Origin: Bin87 sp963692995 | Lineage (GTDB): Bacteria; Chloroflexota; Dehalococcoidia; Lucifugimonadales; UBA3495 | DNA length: 64,000 nucleotides | Direction of reading: 5' to 3' | Assembly (NCBI GenBank): GCA_963692995.1 | Contig: OY843611.1 | Span: 1,240,001 to 1,304,000, forward strand | Part shown: piece by piece, positions 45,545-53,932 of the stretch | Layout: each line of letters starts with the position of its first letter | How positions within the stretch are numbered: position 1 is the first letter of the stretch | Notes under the pieces: generated by a model | The model's database searches: none | What the model saw: only the letters and a program-made list of their open reading frames with translations | Told to the model about the DNA's origin: nothing | Position numbers and translations under genes: made by a program

Positions 45545-46396
45545 TCAGATTTGGCTGTATCCGCTTCCGGGGCCTCGGGTGTCATCAACACCCCAGCCGC
45601 GGCCTTCGGAAATCCACCCGAATTCCAGGAGGATTTGCTGGCTGTAACAAACGCGGCCGGTGACCTTGTCCGTCGGCTCGGAGGCCAAAAGCAACGTGGC
45701 TTTAGCCAGGAGTTCGGGCGGCTCGCCCCGTGGGTCGTCCATGCCTTCCACCAGGTGATGGAATACGGTGCCGGGGGTGGGCACCACCAGCGAAGGCGAC
45801 ACTGCCGAGACGGATATGCCGTATTCGTACACTTCCTGGGCGAGACCCTGGGAGAAGCGTTCCAAAGCCGCCTTCTCGGCTCCGTAGCAAGTTCCGTGGT
45901 TCGGCGGCGTGGCGTATGGGCCACGACCCGGCCCCACGGCGGCTCCTGACGAAATATTGACGATGCTGCCCGACTTGCGTTCAATCATGTCGTCCAGCAC
46001 GAGCTGGCTGAGGATGAATGGGGCGTGGAAGTTCACCGCCCAGGAGCGCATCCAACGGTTGACGGGAAAGTCCTTGATGGGCAGGTAGTAGGTGAGGGCG
46101 GCATTGTTCACCAGCACGTCCACCGGCCCATAGATGCTGCGGGTTTCCTGGACGAGCCGTTCGCAGTCTTCGGGCAGGGATATGTTGGCTGCAACCGCGG
46201 TAGCCTCGCCGCCGGCTTCCTTGATGTCGGCAATTGTCTTGGAGAGGGAGCCTTCCAGGGGATGATCGCCATCGTTCACAGTGCGGGCGGCGCAGACGAC
46301 GCGGGCGCCTTCGGCGGCGAAAAGGCGGCTGATTTCGGCTCCGATACCACGGCTGGCGCCGGTGACGATTGCGGTTTTGCCTTGGAGTCTGGGCAT
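45545..46396 (-). CDS. Short-chain dehydrogenase
   Basis: 283 residues, a classical SDR with cofactor loop TGASRGIG, NNAA, catalytic Ser in NISSGAA and Tyr-Lys in YGAEK. A longer C-terminal end than usual (about 25 extra residues) is rich in Gly. NAD(P)-dependent oxidoreductase of unknown substrate; the acyl-CoA genes that follow on the same strand suggest a hydroxyacyl-CoA or alcohol step. Confidence 0.92.
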   Translation of the reverse strand: MPRLQGKTAIVTGASRGIGAEISRLFAAEGARVVCAARTVNDGDHPLEGSLSKTIADIKEAGGEATAVAANISLPEDCERLVQETRSIYGPVDVLVNNAALTYYLPIKDFPVNRWMRSWAVNFHAPFILSQLVLDDMIERKSGSIVNISSGAAVGPGRGPYATPPNHGTCYGAEKAALERFSQGLAQEVYEYGISVSAVSPSLVVPTPGTVFHHLVEGMDDPRGEPPELLAKATLLLASEPTDKVTGRVCYSQQILLEFGWISEGRGWGVDDTRGPGSGYSQI

Positions 46397-46458
46397 CTGG
46401 TTACCCGTCCTTTGTTCATATTGTCGGGATTAATATAGGGTTCATGCTACGGTGGTGG

Positions 46459-46917
46459 CTAGTCAGCGTCGCGGTCGTTGAAACTCAACTGCGGCGGTGG
46501 GTCGTTGAAGGGTTGACCTTCCTGCTCTGCTTGTTCACGACGGCGGTTCCACTGGATCCAGAGCTGATTCGCTTCTTTACGGCCCTCGGTCCGGCCTTCT
46601 TCGCGGCCTTCCTCGCGACCTTCCTCGCGGTGCCGCTGTTTGATAAAGTGCGCTATTACCATTGGTATTCCCTCCACTAGTCCAAGCGCAAGTGGGAACG
46701 CGATGTTTACGGTGGCGGCGGTGGCAACAATGATGATTGTAGCAGTTTCGTGCCAAGCTAGCGGCGGGTTTTCCGCAGTTGCGATACGCGAATAAGATAC
46801 CACGCCGGCCGGCAACGTCCACAGGCTAAAAAAGACGGCCAGAAAACGACCCAGGCGGCGGGTCAGCACGTCGAAGGGATTGCCTCGCCTATCTGGCGGC
46901 GGCTCTCGGAACGCCAT
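46459..46917 (-). CDS. Small membrane protein with charged REEG repeats
   Basis: 152 residues: two hydrophobic spans (about 25-45 and 58-85) followed by a highly charged run, REEGREEGREEGRTEGRKE, and a Pro-rich C-terminus. No family recognised. The repeat is a 12-base DNA unit copied three times with small changes, so length may vary between strains. It begins immediately downstream of panB on the same strand (7 bases), so it may share its transcript. Confidence 0.6.
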   Translation of the reverse strand: MAFREPPPDRRGNPFDVLTRRLGRFLAVFFSLWTLPAGVVSYSRIATAENPPLAWHETATIIIVATAATVNIAFPLALGLVEGIPMVIAHFIKQRHREEGREEGREEGRTEGRKEANQLWIQWNRRREQAEQEGQPFNDPPPQLSFNDRDAD

Positions 46918-46924
46918 GCTAATC

Positions 46925-47752
46925 CTACAGCAGGTCGGCCAGCAAACCTTCGTTCATGGTGAAGCTTTCCGCCTCTGCTGGGAATGCGCCGCTGCGCACA
47001 TCGTCGGCGTACCGACGGAAGGCTTCACCCATGTCCTCGGCCAGTTTGGCGTACCGCCGGGCATGCTTGGGGACGAAGTCGGTGAACAGCCCCAGCATGT
47101 CGTGGAACACTTGGACCTGGCCATCGCAGTTGGGGCCGGCGCCGATGCCAATGGTGGGAATGGTGAGCCGCTCCGTAATCAGCCGGGCCAATTGGCTGGG
47201 GACACACTCCAAAACCACCGAATACGCGCCGGCGTCTTGTAAGGCCAGAGCGTCGTCCAGCAACCGGCGGGCGGCGGCTCTGGTGCGCCCCTGGACCCGG
47301 TAGCCGCCCAAGGCATTCACCGACTGCGGGGTAAGCCCGATGTGGCCCATGACCGGCGCTCCGGCATCGACGATGCGGCGAACGGTGTCCGCGACGGCGA
47401 CGCCACCCTCCAGTTTCACCGTATGGGCGCCGCCTTCCTGCATCAGCCGACCGGCGTTGCGCAAGGCCGCGGCGGGGTCAACCTGGTAGGCCATGAAGGG
47501 CAAGTCCACCACCACCAGCGCCTCCGCAGCTCCCCGGCGCACCATGCGACCATGGCGCACCATATCATCCATTGTTACCGGAATGGTGGATTCGTAACCG
47601 AGGACCACCATTCCCAAGCTGTCGCCGACCAAAATAATGGGAATGCCGGCAGCGTCGGCGATGCGGGCGGCGGTATAATCATAAGCGGTGACCATGGGGA
47701 TTTTGTCCCCGGCCCGCTTCATTTCGGCCAGTTTTCTGATTGTGGTCGGCAT
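46925..47752 (-). CDS. panB: 3-methyl-2-oxobutanoate hydroxymethyltransferase (ketopantoate synthesis)
   Basis: 275 residues of standard length. Metal/substrate motifs VGDSLGMVVLGYEST, VVDLPFMAYQ, AHTVKLEGG and ECVPSQLARLITE are typical. It transfers a hydroxymethyl group from methylene-THF to 2-oxoisovalerate, the first step of pantothenate synthesis. A DUF2520 Rossmann gene lies 15 bases upstream in the same operon and may supply the next step. panC and panD are not in the window. Confidence 0.95.
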   Translation of the reverse strand: MPTTIRKLAEMKRAGDKIPMVTAYDYTAARIADAAGIPIILVGDSLGMVVLGYESTIPVTMDDMVRHGRMVRRGAAEALVVVDLPFMAYQVDPAAALRNAGRLMQEGGAHTVKLEGGVAVADTVRRIVDAGAPVMGHIGLTPQSVNALGGYRVQGRTRAAARRLLDDALALQDAGAYSVVLECVPSQLARLITERLTIPTIGIGAGPNCDGQVQVFHDMLGLFTDFVPKHARRYAKLAEDMGEAFRRYADDVRSGAFPAEAESFTMNEGLLADLL

Positions 47753-47767
47753 AGTAGCGCGATTGTA

Positions 47768-48673
47768 TCAGCCGGCCCCCGTTGCTGTCCGCCTCAACCG
47801 GGCCAGATCAGCCTCCGCGACGCCTTTTCCCCGGGCCAGAGGCAGAGACGCCAGCGCAAGTTCCCGATACAGCGGGTCGAGATGTTCGGCATATCGGGAC
47901 AGGGCGTCCAGGTGAGCGGCAATGGTCCCGGCGTCGCCGCGCACTGCCGGGCCGGTCACGGCGGCGGCGGGACCCGTTGCGGCGATGGCCTCGATGGTGG
48001 CGCGGGCCAGCGGCAGGACGGCGCGGATGCCGTCATCGGCGCTGAAGCCCATCGTTATCCAGAGGTTCACCGCGGCGTCGAGCAGGGTGGCGACGTAGCC
48101 GCAGCTCAGGACGGCGCTGGCGTGGTACAACGGGCGCAGCTCGTCGGGGATCGTGACGGCGCTGCCGCCTAGAGATTCGGCAAGGGAGGGCAGGTAGTCG
48201 GCTAGCCAACCTGTGGCGGATACGGCAAAGGTTACGCCCGACAGCCGGCGGGCGGCCTCGACCGGCTCGCTGAGGGCGGCGAAGGTCTGGAAAGGGTGCA
48301 TCGCGCCCACCTCGGCTCCGGCGTCGGCTGCCGTCGTCAACAGTTCGGTTGACGCGGCGCCGCAACAGTGGACAACGCCCTGTCCGGCCCGCCAGTTGAC
48401 TGCTGCGGCCACCGCCGCGATGGCAGCGTCGGGCGTGGTGATGAAGACCAGATCGCAGAGATCGGCTACTTCCTGGCCGGTGTCCAGGGCTACACACCCT
48501 CGATTGGTCATAGGATCGGCAAGGCGCTCCGCCAGCCATTCCGCACTGGCTCGTGTGCGGCTGGATACCGCAGCGACGTTGCACCCGATGCCGTTCAGCG
48601 CCAAGGCCAGGCCCTGGCCCAGGGCGCCGGCGCCCACGAATCCGATGCTGATGTTGTTATATTCTGCGGGCAT
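47768..48673 (-). CDS. Rossmann-fold DUF2520 (PanG-like) oxidoreductase
   Basis: 301 residues. N-terminal NAD(P) loop GFVGAGALGQGLALAL, an ITTPDAAIAAVA segment, HCCGAAS and the family AMHPFQTFA stretch, then an all-helical DUF2520 domain (HASAVLSCGYVATLL). The family resembles ketopantoate reductase and pyrroline-5-carboxylate reductase in design. Because it is the first gene of an operon with panB, it is a good candidate for ketopantoate reduction, as reported for Francisella PanG; that comparison is from memory and needs a search. ATG 48673 has no strong ribosome site. Confidence 0.85.
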   Translation of the reverse strand: MPAEYNNISIGFVGAGALGQGLALALNGIGCNVAAVSSRTRASAEWLAERLADPMTNRGCVALDTGQEVADLCDLVFITTPDAAIAAVAAAVNWRAGQGVVHCCGAASTELLTTAADAGAEVGAMHPFQTFAALSEPVEAARRLSGVTFAVSATGWLADYLPSLAESLGGSAVTIPDELRPLYHASAVLSCGYVATLLDAAVNLWITMGFSADDGIRAVLPLARATIEAIAATGPAAAVTGPAVRGDAGTIAAHLDALSRYAEHLDPLYRELALASLPLARGKGVAEADLARLRRTATGAG

Positions 48674-48676
48674 TGC

Positions 48677-48710
48677 AAGACTATATACCGTGTAAGACTA
48701 CATACCGTGA
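48677..48710. repeat. 17-bp direct repeat upstream of DUF2520-panB
   Basis: AAGACTATATACCGTGT and AAGACTACATACCGTGA in tandem immediately before the start codon. Two differences. It could be an operator or a duplicated leader. Confidence 0.55.
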
Positions 48711-48729
48711 TTCCGGCGAAAGCCGGAAC
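48710..48729. repeat. Variant palindrome ATTCCGGC-GAAA-GCCGGAA
   Basis: The GG-core variant of the dRS3-like family. It overlaps the end of the direct repeat and lies upstream of an exact copy. Confidence 0.65.
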
Positions 48730-48759
48730 CCGGAATACTTCGCTGCAACAGGGCTCTGG

Positions 48760-48779
48760 ATTCCCGCTTTCGCGGGAAT
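48760..48779. repeat. dRS3-like palindrome, exact copy, with decayed tail
   Basis: ATTCCCGC-TTTC-GCGGGAAT followed by imperfect repeats of GGGAATGACGGGCGCAG up to about 48840. It is the junction between DUF2520-panB and the P1 peptidase gene. Confidence 0.85.
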
Positions 48780-48846
48780 GACGGGCGGCGCAGGGGGAAT
48801 GACGGGCGCAGGGGGAGTGACGGGCGCGGCGAGGATGACTGTAATG

Positions 48847-49842
48847 TCATCGTAACTCTTCCACTGCCGGCACGCCGCCCAAACCCGTGGCAGATCGCAC
48901 GGCGTCGATGACGGCCAGCGCGGTGACCTGCGTGGCGGCCGCCACTATTGACATTAGGTCTGCCTGGGCCGGGTTTTGTCCTGTGGCAACGCAGAACACG
49001 GTGTCGCCGTCGTTTGGCGTGTGGCAAGGGTGAATGGTCAAACCGAGGCCGTCGTGGGCGGAGGATGCGATGAAGTTGACCTGCATCTTGTCCAGGCCGG
49101 CATCGGTGGCAATGACGCCGATGGTGGTGTTGACGAGGAGGGATCTTTCCGCAGAGGCTTCACCCGTCAGCAGGGCCTGCACCGGGTCGGCCATTGTTCC
49201 GTCGCGCCGTCGAGGGCCGGCGACGAGGCTGCCGTCGCGGTGGTCGCGGACGCCGCCCCAGGCATTGACGGCTACGGCGGCTCCCACCGCGACGCCGTCG
49301 GCCAGCACGCAGCGTGCCGATCCGATGCCACCCTTGACCGCGCCGGCGATGCCAAACGCCTTGGCCACCGTGGCGCCGGCGCCGGCTCCCACCGACCCGG
49401 AAGGCAGTTGGCCTCGCGCCGCGGCTTGGCAGGCGGCGTATCCGGACGCTGCGTTGGGCCGCACGTCGGATTTGCCCACGCCCAGGTCATAGAGAATGGC
49501 CGCCGGAACGATGGGTACGCAGCCGTGCGGAGTATGAAACCCGATGCCCCTTTCCTCCAGCCAGCGCTGGACGCCGCCGGCGGCGGCCAGGCCGAAGGCG
49601 CTGCCGCCGCTGAGCGCGATGGCGTGGACACGGTCAACGCGACGGAGGGGGTGCAGCAGATCGGTTTCGTGGGTGCCCGGGGAGCCGCCGCGCACCGCCA
49701 CACCGCCGACCGCGCCATCGCCGCACAGTATGACAGTGCATCCGGTGGCCGCGTCAGCGTCCGTCCAGTGGCCGGCCGCGATGCCGGGCACGTCGGCAAT
49801 CGTGCCGTCATAAACGACCCGGTTCGTGATGTTCGGGTTCAT
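48847..49842 (-). CDS. P1 family (DmpA/BapA-type) aminopeptidase
   Basis: 331 residues. Family stretches: DVPGIAAGHWTDADAATGCTV, GGSPGTHETDLL, IALSGGSAFGLAAAGGV and VNTTIGVIATDA. In P1 peptidases the proenzyme self-cleaves near an Asn-Ser/Thr bond before the nucleophile; NTT at about residue 247 is the likely site. They cut N-terminal residues of peptides, some beta-peptides or amides. The start overlaps sbcD by four bases (ATGA), so the two are coupled. Confidence 0.88.
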   Translation of the reverse strand: MNPNITNRVVYDGTIADVPGIAAGHWTDADAATGCTVILCGDGAVGGVAVRGGSPGTHETDLLHPLRRVDRVHAIALSGGSAFGLAAAGGVQRWLEERGIGFHTPHGCVPIVPAAILYDLGVGKSDVRPNAASGYAACQAAARGQLPSGSVGAGAGATVAKAFGIAGAVKGGIGSARCVLADGVAVGAAVAVNAWGGVRDHRDGSLVAGPRRRDGTMADPVQALLTGEASAERSLLVNTTIGVIATDAGLDKMQVNFIASSAHDGLGLTIHPCHTPNDGDTVFCVATGQNPAQADLMSIVAAATQVTALAVIDAVRSATGLGGVPAVEELR

Positions 49843-51095
49843 GATGATACGATGTCGGCATCTACCGAGGCCAAAAGCGCTTCGGCGCGTTCCAGAAGAA
49901 CGTCCCGGCGTTCGGCGCTCACTTCCCGACTCTCAAGGTACATGCGCAGGGCGGCCAGGGGCTGGAGGTCTGCCGGTTCGACCGTTGGCCGGCGCCGGGC
50001 TTCGTCGGTGATGTCGCGGGTTATGCCAGCGACGTAGTGGGCCGAAGACAGCGCGGGTCGCAGGTCGGCGTCGCGGATGCGGGTCGATTGATCGGCAGAG
50101 AGCTTGAGGCGCAGCCGGGTGATGGCCCCGGCCACCGAGCGACGGGCGATGGCGCGAGCCACGAAATCGGTGGGATTCGGTTCATTGTCGGGAACGGCGG
50201 CGTCAACGGTGACGAAAGATCGCGCCGCGATGGGATGGAAGCGGAAATCGGTCAATCGCCGGCCCTGGGGCGCTTTGTGGTCAATATCCACTATGCAGAA
50301 ACCTTTTTCGTCGGCTTCCTCGGAGAAATCGACCCGCTGGAGGCTGCCGGAGTAGGCCACCGCCGGCCCGTCTCCGCCTGGCGCGCGCAGCACCTGGTGC
50401 TTGTGGATATGGCCCAGGGCGACGTATTCCAACTGGCGCTGCTGCACCGCGCTGATGTTGAGCACATGGTCGTTGCCCAGCATCATGGAACGTTCCGTGC
50501 CGGTGGTAGCGCCATTCACCGTTACGTGGCCGGCTAGAATGGCCGGCACGTCTGGGTTGACCGCCTGGGCCTGGCGGGCGATGGCTTGGGTCATCCGGCG
50601 CTCTAATTCCTGGCGGATTTCCTCGATGCTCAGGCCCCGGGATTCGTCGCGGGCCAGCATCGCGCCCCGGGAGGGCCAAGGCACGGCCAGAACTTGCAGG
50701 GGGCCGGCCGGAGTCAGCACGGTATAGCAGTTGGGCCGGGCTCCGACATACACGTTGGGCACTTGGAGGGTGGAGAAGATCTCGACGGCGTGGGCGCGGC
50801 TGGTGGCGGCGGGCAGGTCGTGGTTGCCGGGAAGCAGAAAGGTTGGGACGCCGGCATGGGACAGTCGCAACAGGCGGCGAGCCAACTCGCGCTGGTGGGT
50901 TTGCGATGGGTCACGACCCTTGTAGGCGTCTCCGGCCAACAGGACCAGGTCGACGTGGTTGCCCAATGCGTACTCGATGAGTTCATCCAGCGAGTCGAGA
51001 AAATCTCCCAGCCGAGTGGAAAGCCCGGTGTTGGGATCGGTGCGCCCGTAGTTTTCGACTCCGATGTGCAGGTCGGAGAAATGCAGGATTCTCAT
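49839..51095 (-). CDS. sbcD: Exonuclease SbcD-like metallophosphoesterase
   Basis: 418 residues, the expected length for SbcD. Metal motifs: RILHFSDLHIG (Asp8, His10), LAGDAYKGRDPS, LPGNHDLP (Asn91-His92-Asp93), VALGHIHKHQ. SbcD is the nuclease half of SbcCD, which cuts hairpin DNA and protein-blocked ends. No SbcC ATPase gene follows; instead the P1 peptidase gene overlaps its stop. It may pair with an SbcC elsewhere. Confidence 0.9.
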   Translation of the reverse strand: MRILHFSDLHIGVENYGRTDPNTGLSTRLGDFLDSLDELIEYALGNHVDLVLLAGDAYKGRDPSQTHQRELARRLLRLSHAGVPTFLLPGNHDLPAATSRAHAVEIFSTLQVPNVYVGARPNCYTVLTPAGPLQVLAVPWPSRGAMLARDESRGLSIEEIRQELERRMTQAIARQAQAVNPDVPAILAGHVTVNGATTGTERSMMLGNDHVLNISAVQQRQLEYVALGHIHKHQVLRAPGGDGPAVAYSGSLQRVDFSEEADEKGFCIVDIDHKAPQGRRLTDFRFHPIAARSFVTVDAAVPDNEPNPTDFVARAIARRSVAGAITRLRLKLSADQSTRIRDADLRPALSSAHYVAGITRDITDEARRRPTVEPADLQPLAALRMYLESREVSAERRDVLLERAEALLASVDADIVSS

Positions 51096-51160
51096 CGCAC
51101 TTACTATACACTCCTCCGTTCCTGGCGTGGATCTGGCAGTTAGCCGGGAAGGAAGCGGCC

Positions 51161-51191
51161 GGCTTGGGGTAGCGATCCGCTACCCCAAGCC
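51161..51191. terminator. 14-bp hairpin with GATC centre
   Basis: GGCTTGGGGTAGCG, loop ATC, CGCTACCCCAAGCC. It lies about 50 bases past the stop of the minus-strand uracil-DNA glycosylase and before sbcD. Stem is long and GC-rich; no T-run. Probable terminator. Confidence 0.45.
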
Positions 51192-51243
51192 ATTGCTCGA
51201 ACTGACAAAATCCATCAATAAGGGCGCGATTTGACGACACGTC

Positions 51244-51960
51244 CTAGCAACGCCCGGTACGCTCGACCGCTTCACGGGCTCGCGTGAACACGGCATCGAG
51301 CATCACTTCGGTGAGCCGTCCGGTCTGGGTGTTTTGCTGGCTGGGATGGTAACAGGATATGAGCAACGGCCCGCCGTCGGGAAGTTGCGTTGCGATGTCG
51401 TGGCCGAAGGGGGGCTTTCGCCGGGGCGGAATGCGTCCGGCGGTGGCCCAGGCGCGGAGAAAGGCGTCGAAGGCAATGCGTCCCAAGGCCACCACCGCGC
51501 GCAGGTCAGCGAGCAGTTCGATCTCGCGGGTTAGGTACGGACGGCAGGCGGATAGCTCGTCGGTCGTGAGCTTGTTTTGTGGCGGAGCGCAGCGGGCGGC
51601 GGCGGTAATGAGCGCTCCGCGCAGTTGCAGTCCGTCGCCGAGACGGACGGATTCGGCTTGGTTGGCGAACCCGGCCCGGTGCAGCGCGCCAAAAAGCCAG
51701 TCGCCGCTGCGGTCGCCGGTGAACATCCGGCCGGTGCGGTTGCCGCCGTGGGCGGCGGGGGCCAGGCCCACGATCAGCAGCCGGGCGTGGGGATCGCCAA
51801 ATGCGGCCAGCGGGCGGCCCCAGTAGTCCTCGTCGCGGTACATCCTTCGCTTGACGCGGGCGGTTTCCTCCCGCCACTCAACCAGGCGAGGGCAAGCGCG
51901 GCAGGCGATGACCTGCTGCTGAATTTCAGCAATGGTGACGGCTTTGGTGATGTCGGGCAT
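51244..51960 (-). CDS. Uracil-DNA glycosylase, family 5 (UDGb)
   Basis: 238 residues. Active-site motif GLAPAAHGGNRTGRMFTGD and the late motif SCYHPSQQNTQTGRLTE are typical of the family 5 enzymes. Four Cys likely bind an iron-sulphur cluster: Cys20 and Cys23 (ACRACPR), a Cys in AARCAPPQ and one in SACRPYL. It removes uracil, and often other deaminated bases, from DNA. It is read downstream of hyuB, 53 bases apart, with a palindrome in between. Confidence 0.92.
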   Translation of the reverse strand: MPDITKAVTIAEIQQQVIACRACPRLVEWREETARVKRRMYRDEDYWGRPLAAFGDPHARLLIVGLAPAAHGGNRTGRMFTGDRSGDWLFGALHRAGFANQAESVRLGDGLQLRGALITAAARCAPPQNKLTTDELSACRPYLTREIELLADLRAVVALGRIAFDAFLRAWATAGRIPPRRKPPFGHDIATQLPDGGPLLISCYHPSQQNTQTGRLTEVMLDAVFTRAREAVERTGRC

Positions 51961-51967
51961 TTTCCGG

Positions 51968-51987
51968 ATTCCCGCGAAAGCGGGAAT
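51968..51987. repeat. dRS3-like palindrome, exact copy
   Basis: ATTCCCGC-GAAA-GCGGGAAT directly upstream of the UDG start codon (51960), followed by GGGAATGACGG twice. It lies in the 53 bases between hyuB and UDG. Confidence 0.85.
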
Positions 51988-52013
51988 GACGGTTAGGGAT
52001 GCGGGAATGACGG

Positions 52014-53600
52014 TTACTGATTTGGCGCGCCCCAGCCGCCGCCGCCGGGGGTACGGATGCTGAGGATGTCGCCGGCCGCCACGTCCAGGGTTTCCTTGCC
52101 GGCCAGATGGATTTCCTCATAGCCGCCCTTCAGCAGGACGTTTTCACCGTGCTCGCCGTGGTGTCCGCCGTGGTAGCCCGGAGGGGCATAGCGGCGTCGC
52201 TCGGACAGGACGGTTACGCGGGCCGGACTGAGGAACTCCACGTCCCGGATCAGACCGTCGCCGCCACGATGGAGGCCGTCGCCGCCGGAGCCGCGACGCA
52301 GGGCATACCGGCGCAGGCGCAAGGGGAAGGCGAACTCCAGCGCCTCTACCGGGGTGTTCATGGTGTTGGTCATGTGGGTGTGGATGCCGGAAACGCCATC
52401 GCGGTCGGGCCGGGCGCCCATGCCGCCGCCGATGGTTTCGTAATAGACGTAGGGCTTGTCCCGGGAGATGTCGTGGCCTCCGATGATCATGTTGTTCATG
52501 GTGCCCTGGGAAGACGCCGGTATGCGGTCGGGCAGGGCCTGGCTCAGGGCGGCCAGCAGCACGTCGGTGATGCGCTGAGAGGTCTCCACGTTGCCGCCGG
52601 CCACGCCGCGCTGGGGCAGGGGGTTCACCAGGCTGCCCCGGGGAGTGATGACCTCCACCGGGCGCAAGCAGCCCTGGTTTGCCGGCGCCTCGTCGCCCAC
52701 CACGCAGCGGACGACGTAGAGGCTGGCCGATACGGTGACGGCGCGCGGGGCGTTGATGCAACCCGGTCGCTGGTCAGCGGTTCCGGTGAAATCGATGGTC
52801 ATTCGATCGCCGGCCACGGTGATGGCCACGGTGATGGGAACCGGCTCTTGGGTCAGGCCGTCGTCGTCCATGTAGTCGGTGACGCCGTACACGCCGTCGG
52901 GAATTTCGGTGATGCGCCGCCGGGTCAGCCGCTCGGAGTAGTCCAGCAAAGCATCCATGTGTTCGTGGGTTTCGGCCAGCCCGTAGCGTTCGGCGATCTC
53001 GGTGAGGCGCTGGTCGCCAACGCGGATGGACGCGATCTGCGCCGCCAGGTCGCCCTGCCGGTCGTCGGGCGTGCGGGAGTTGCGGCAGATGAGGGCGATG
53101 ACCTCGCGGTTGATGCGGCCGGCGTCCGCCAGCTTCAACGGTGGGATGATCATTCCTTCCTGGTACAGTTCGGTGGACAGGGGCATGGAGCCGGGAGCCA
53201 TGCCGCCCACGTCGGAATGATGCCCCCGGTTGCTGACGTAGCCGATGAGTTTCCGCTCGCCGACATCGTTGACATAAGCCGGCGCGACCAGGGTGATGTC
53301 GGGCAGGTGGGAGCCGCCCAGGTAGGGGTCGTTGAGGATGATGATGTCGCCCTCCCGCAGGCCGTCGGGGAAGGTCTGCAAGGCGGCCTGCACCGATGCC
53401 GGCATGGCGCCGAGGTGCACGGGCTGGTGGGCGGCCTGGGCCACCATTTCGGCGGCGGGATTGAACAGGGCGCAGGAGAAGTCCTGCCGCTCCTTCATGT
53501 TGGTGGAATAGCTGGTGCGCTGCAATGCCACGCCCATCTCCTCGGAAACGGAGATGAACATGTTTTTGAAGACTTCCAGGCTGATGGCGTCAACTGGCAT
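52014..53600 (-). CDS. hyuB: Hydantoinase B/oxoprolinase family subunit
   Basis: 528 residues. Family stretches: DAISLEVFKNMFISVSEEMG at the start, DPYLGGSHLPDITLV, GMAPGSMPLSTELYQEG and DGLIRDVEFLSPARVTVLSERR. With HyuA it performs ATP-dependent ring opening of hydantoins, 5-oxoproline or related compounds. ATG 53600 is used; a GTG nine bases upstream is possible. Normally hyuB follows hyuA directly; here about 2.3 kb of unrelated genes separates them. Confidence 0.92.
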   Translation of the reverse strand: MPVDAISLEVFKNMFISVSEEMGVALQRTSYSTNMKERQDFSCALFNPAAEMVAQAAHQPVHLGAMPASVQAALQTFPDGLREGDIIILNDPYLGGSHLPDITLVAPAYVNDVGERKLIGYVSNRGHHSDVGGMAPGSMPLSTELYQEGMIIPPLKLADAGRINREVIALICRNSRTPDDRQGDLAAQIASIRVGDQRLTEIAERYGLAETHEHMDALLDYSERLTRRRITEIPDGVYGVTDYMDDDGLTQEPVPITVAITVAGDRMTIDFTGTADQRPGCINAPRAVTVSASLYVVRCVVGDEAPANQGCLRPVEVITPRGSLVNPLPQRGVAGGNVETSQRITDVLLAALSQALPDRIPASSQGTMNNMIIGGHDISRDKPYVYYETIGGGMGARPDRDGVSGIHTHMTNTMNTPVEALEFAFPLRLRRYALRRGSGGDGLHRGGDGLIRDVEFLSPARVTVLSERRRYAPPGYHGGHHGEHGENVLLKGGYEEIHLAGKETLDVAAGDILSIRTPGGGGWGAPNQ

Positions 53601-53617
53601 GGTGGGCACTTGTAGAA

Positions 53618-53932
53618 TTAGTATTGATCTAAGATCAAACTGACATATTGCATTTGCACTGTCCGGTCATCTTCAATCACGGTATAGATTATCTCAATCA
53701 TTTCACGTCCATGCACAGAGCGTGGAAAGCGAATCGAGTAGGCATTTGACCCTATGCTGGGCATAGGGTCTCCGGTAAGGGGGACCTTGGCAAGGAAACT
53801 CCGGATAAAAAATTCCAGTTGCGCCGGATGTACCATTTGGTCAATCCAACGGTCAGTTACACCTGCCCTCCAATCGGCGTTGAACGTTTCGTTCGCGGTA
53901 ACTTGGTATGTCTCATTGTTCTCGGGCACCAT
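53618..53932 (-). CDS. Putative toxin (RelE/ParE-like) of a Panacea-type TA pair
   Basis: 104 residues. The C-terminal half, YSIRFPRSVHGREMIEIIYTV then DRTVQMQYVSLI, has the alternating beta pattern of RelE-superfamily toxins. No family is firmly recognised and this is inferred from fold pattern and position. ATG 53932 has GGAGG six bases before it. It overlaps the end of the upstream Panacea gene by 20 bases, the arrangement expected of a toxin-antitoxin operon, and its stop lies 17 bases before the hyuB start. Confidence 0.55.
   Translation of the reverse strand: MVPENNETYQVTANETFNADWRAGVTDRWIDQMVHPAQLEFFIRSFLAKVPLTGDPMPSIGSNAYSIRFPRSVHGREMIEIIYTVIEDDRTVQMQYVSLILDQY

Noticed and set aside
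52107..53615. 502-codon plus-strand frame over hyuB
   Set aside because: It is the complement of a clear hydantoinase B gene; high GC and codon bias open antisense frames. No protein-like motifs.
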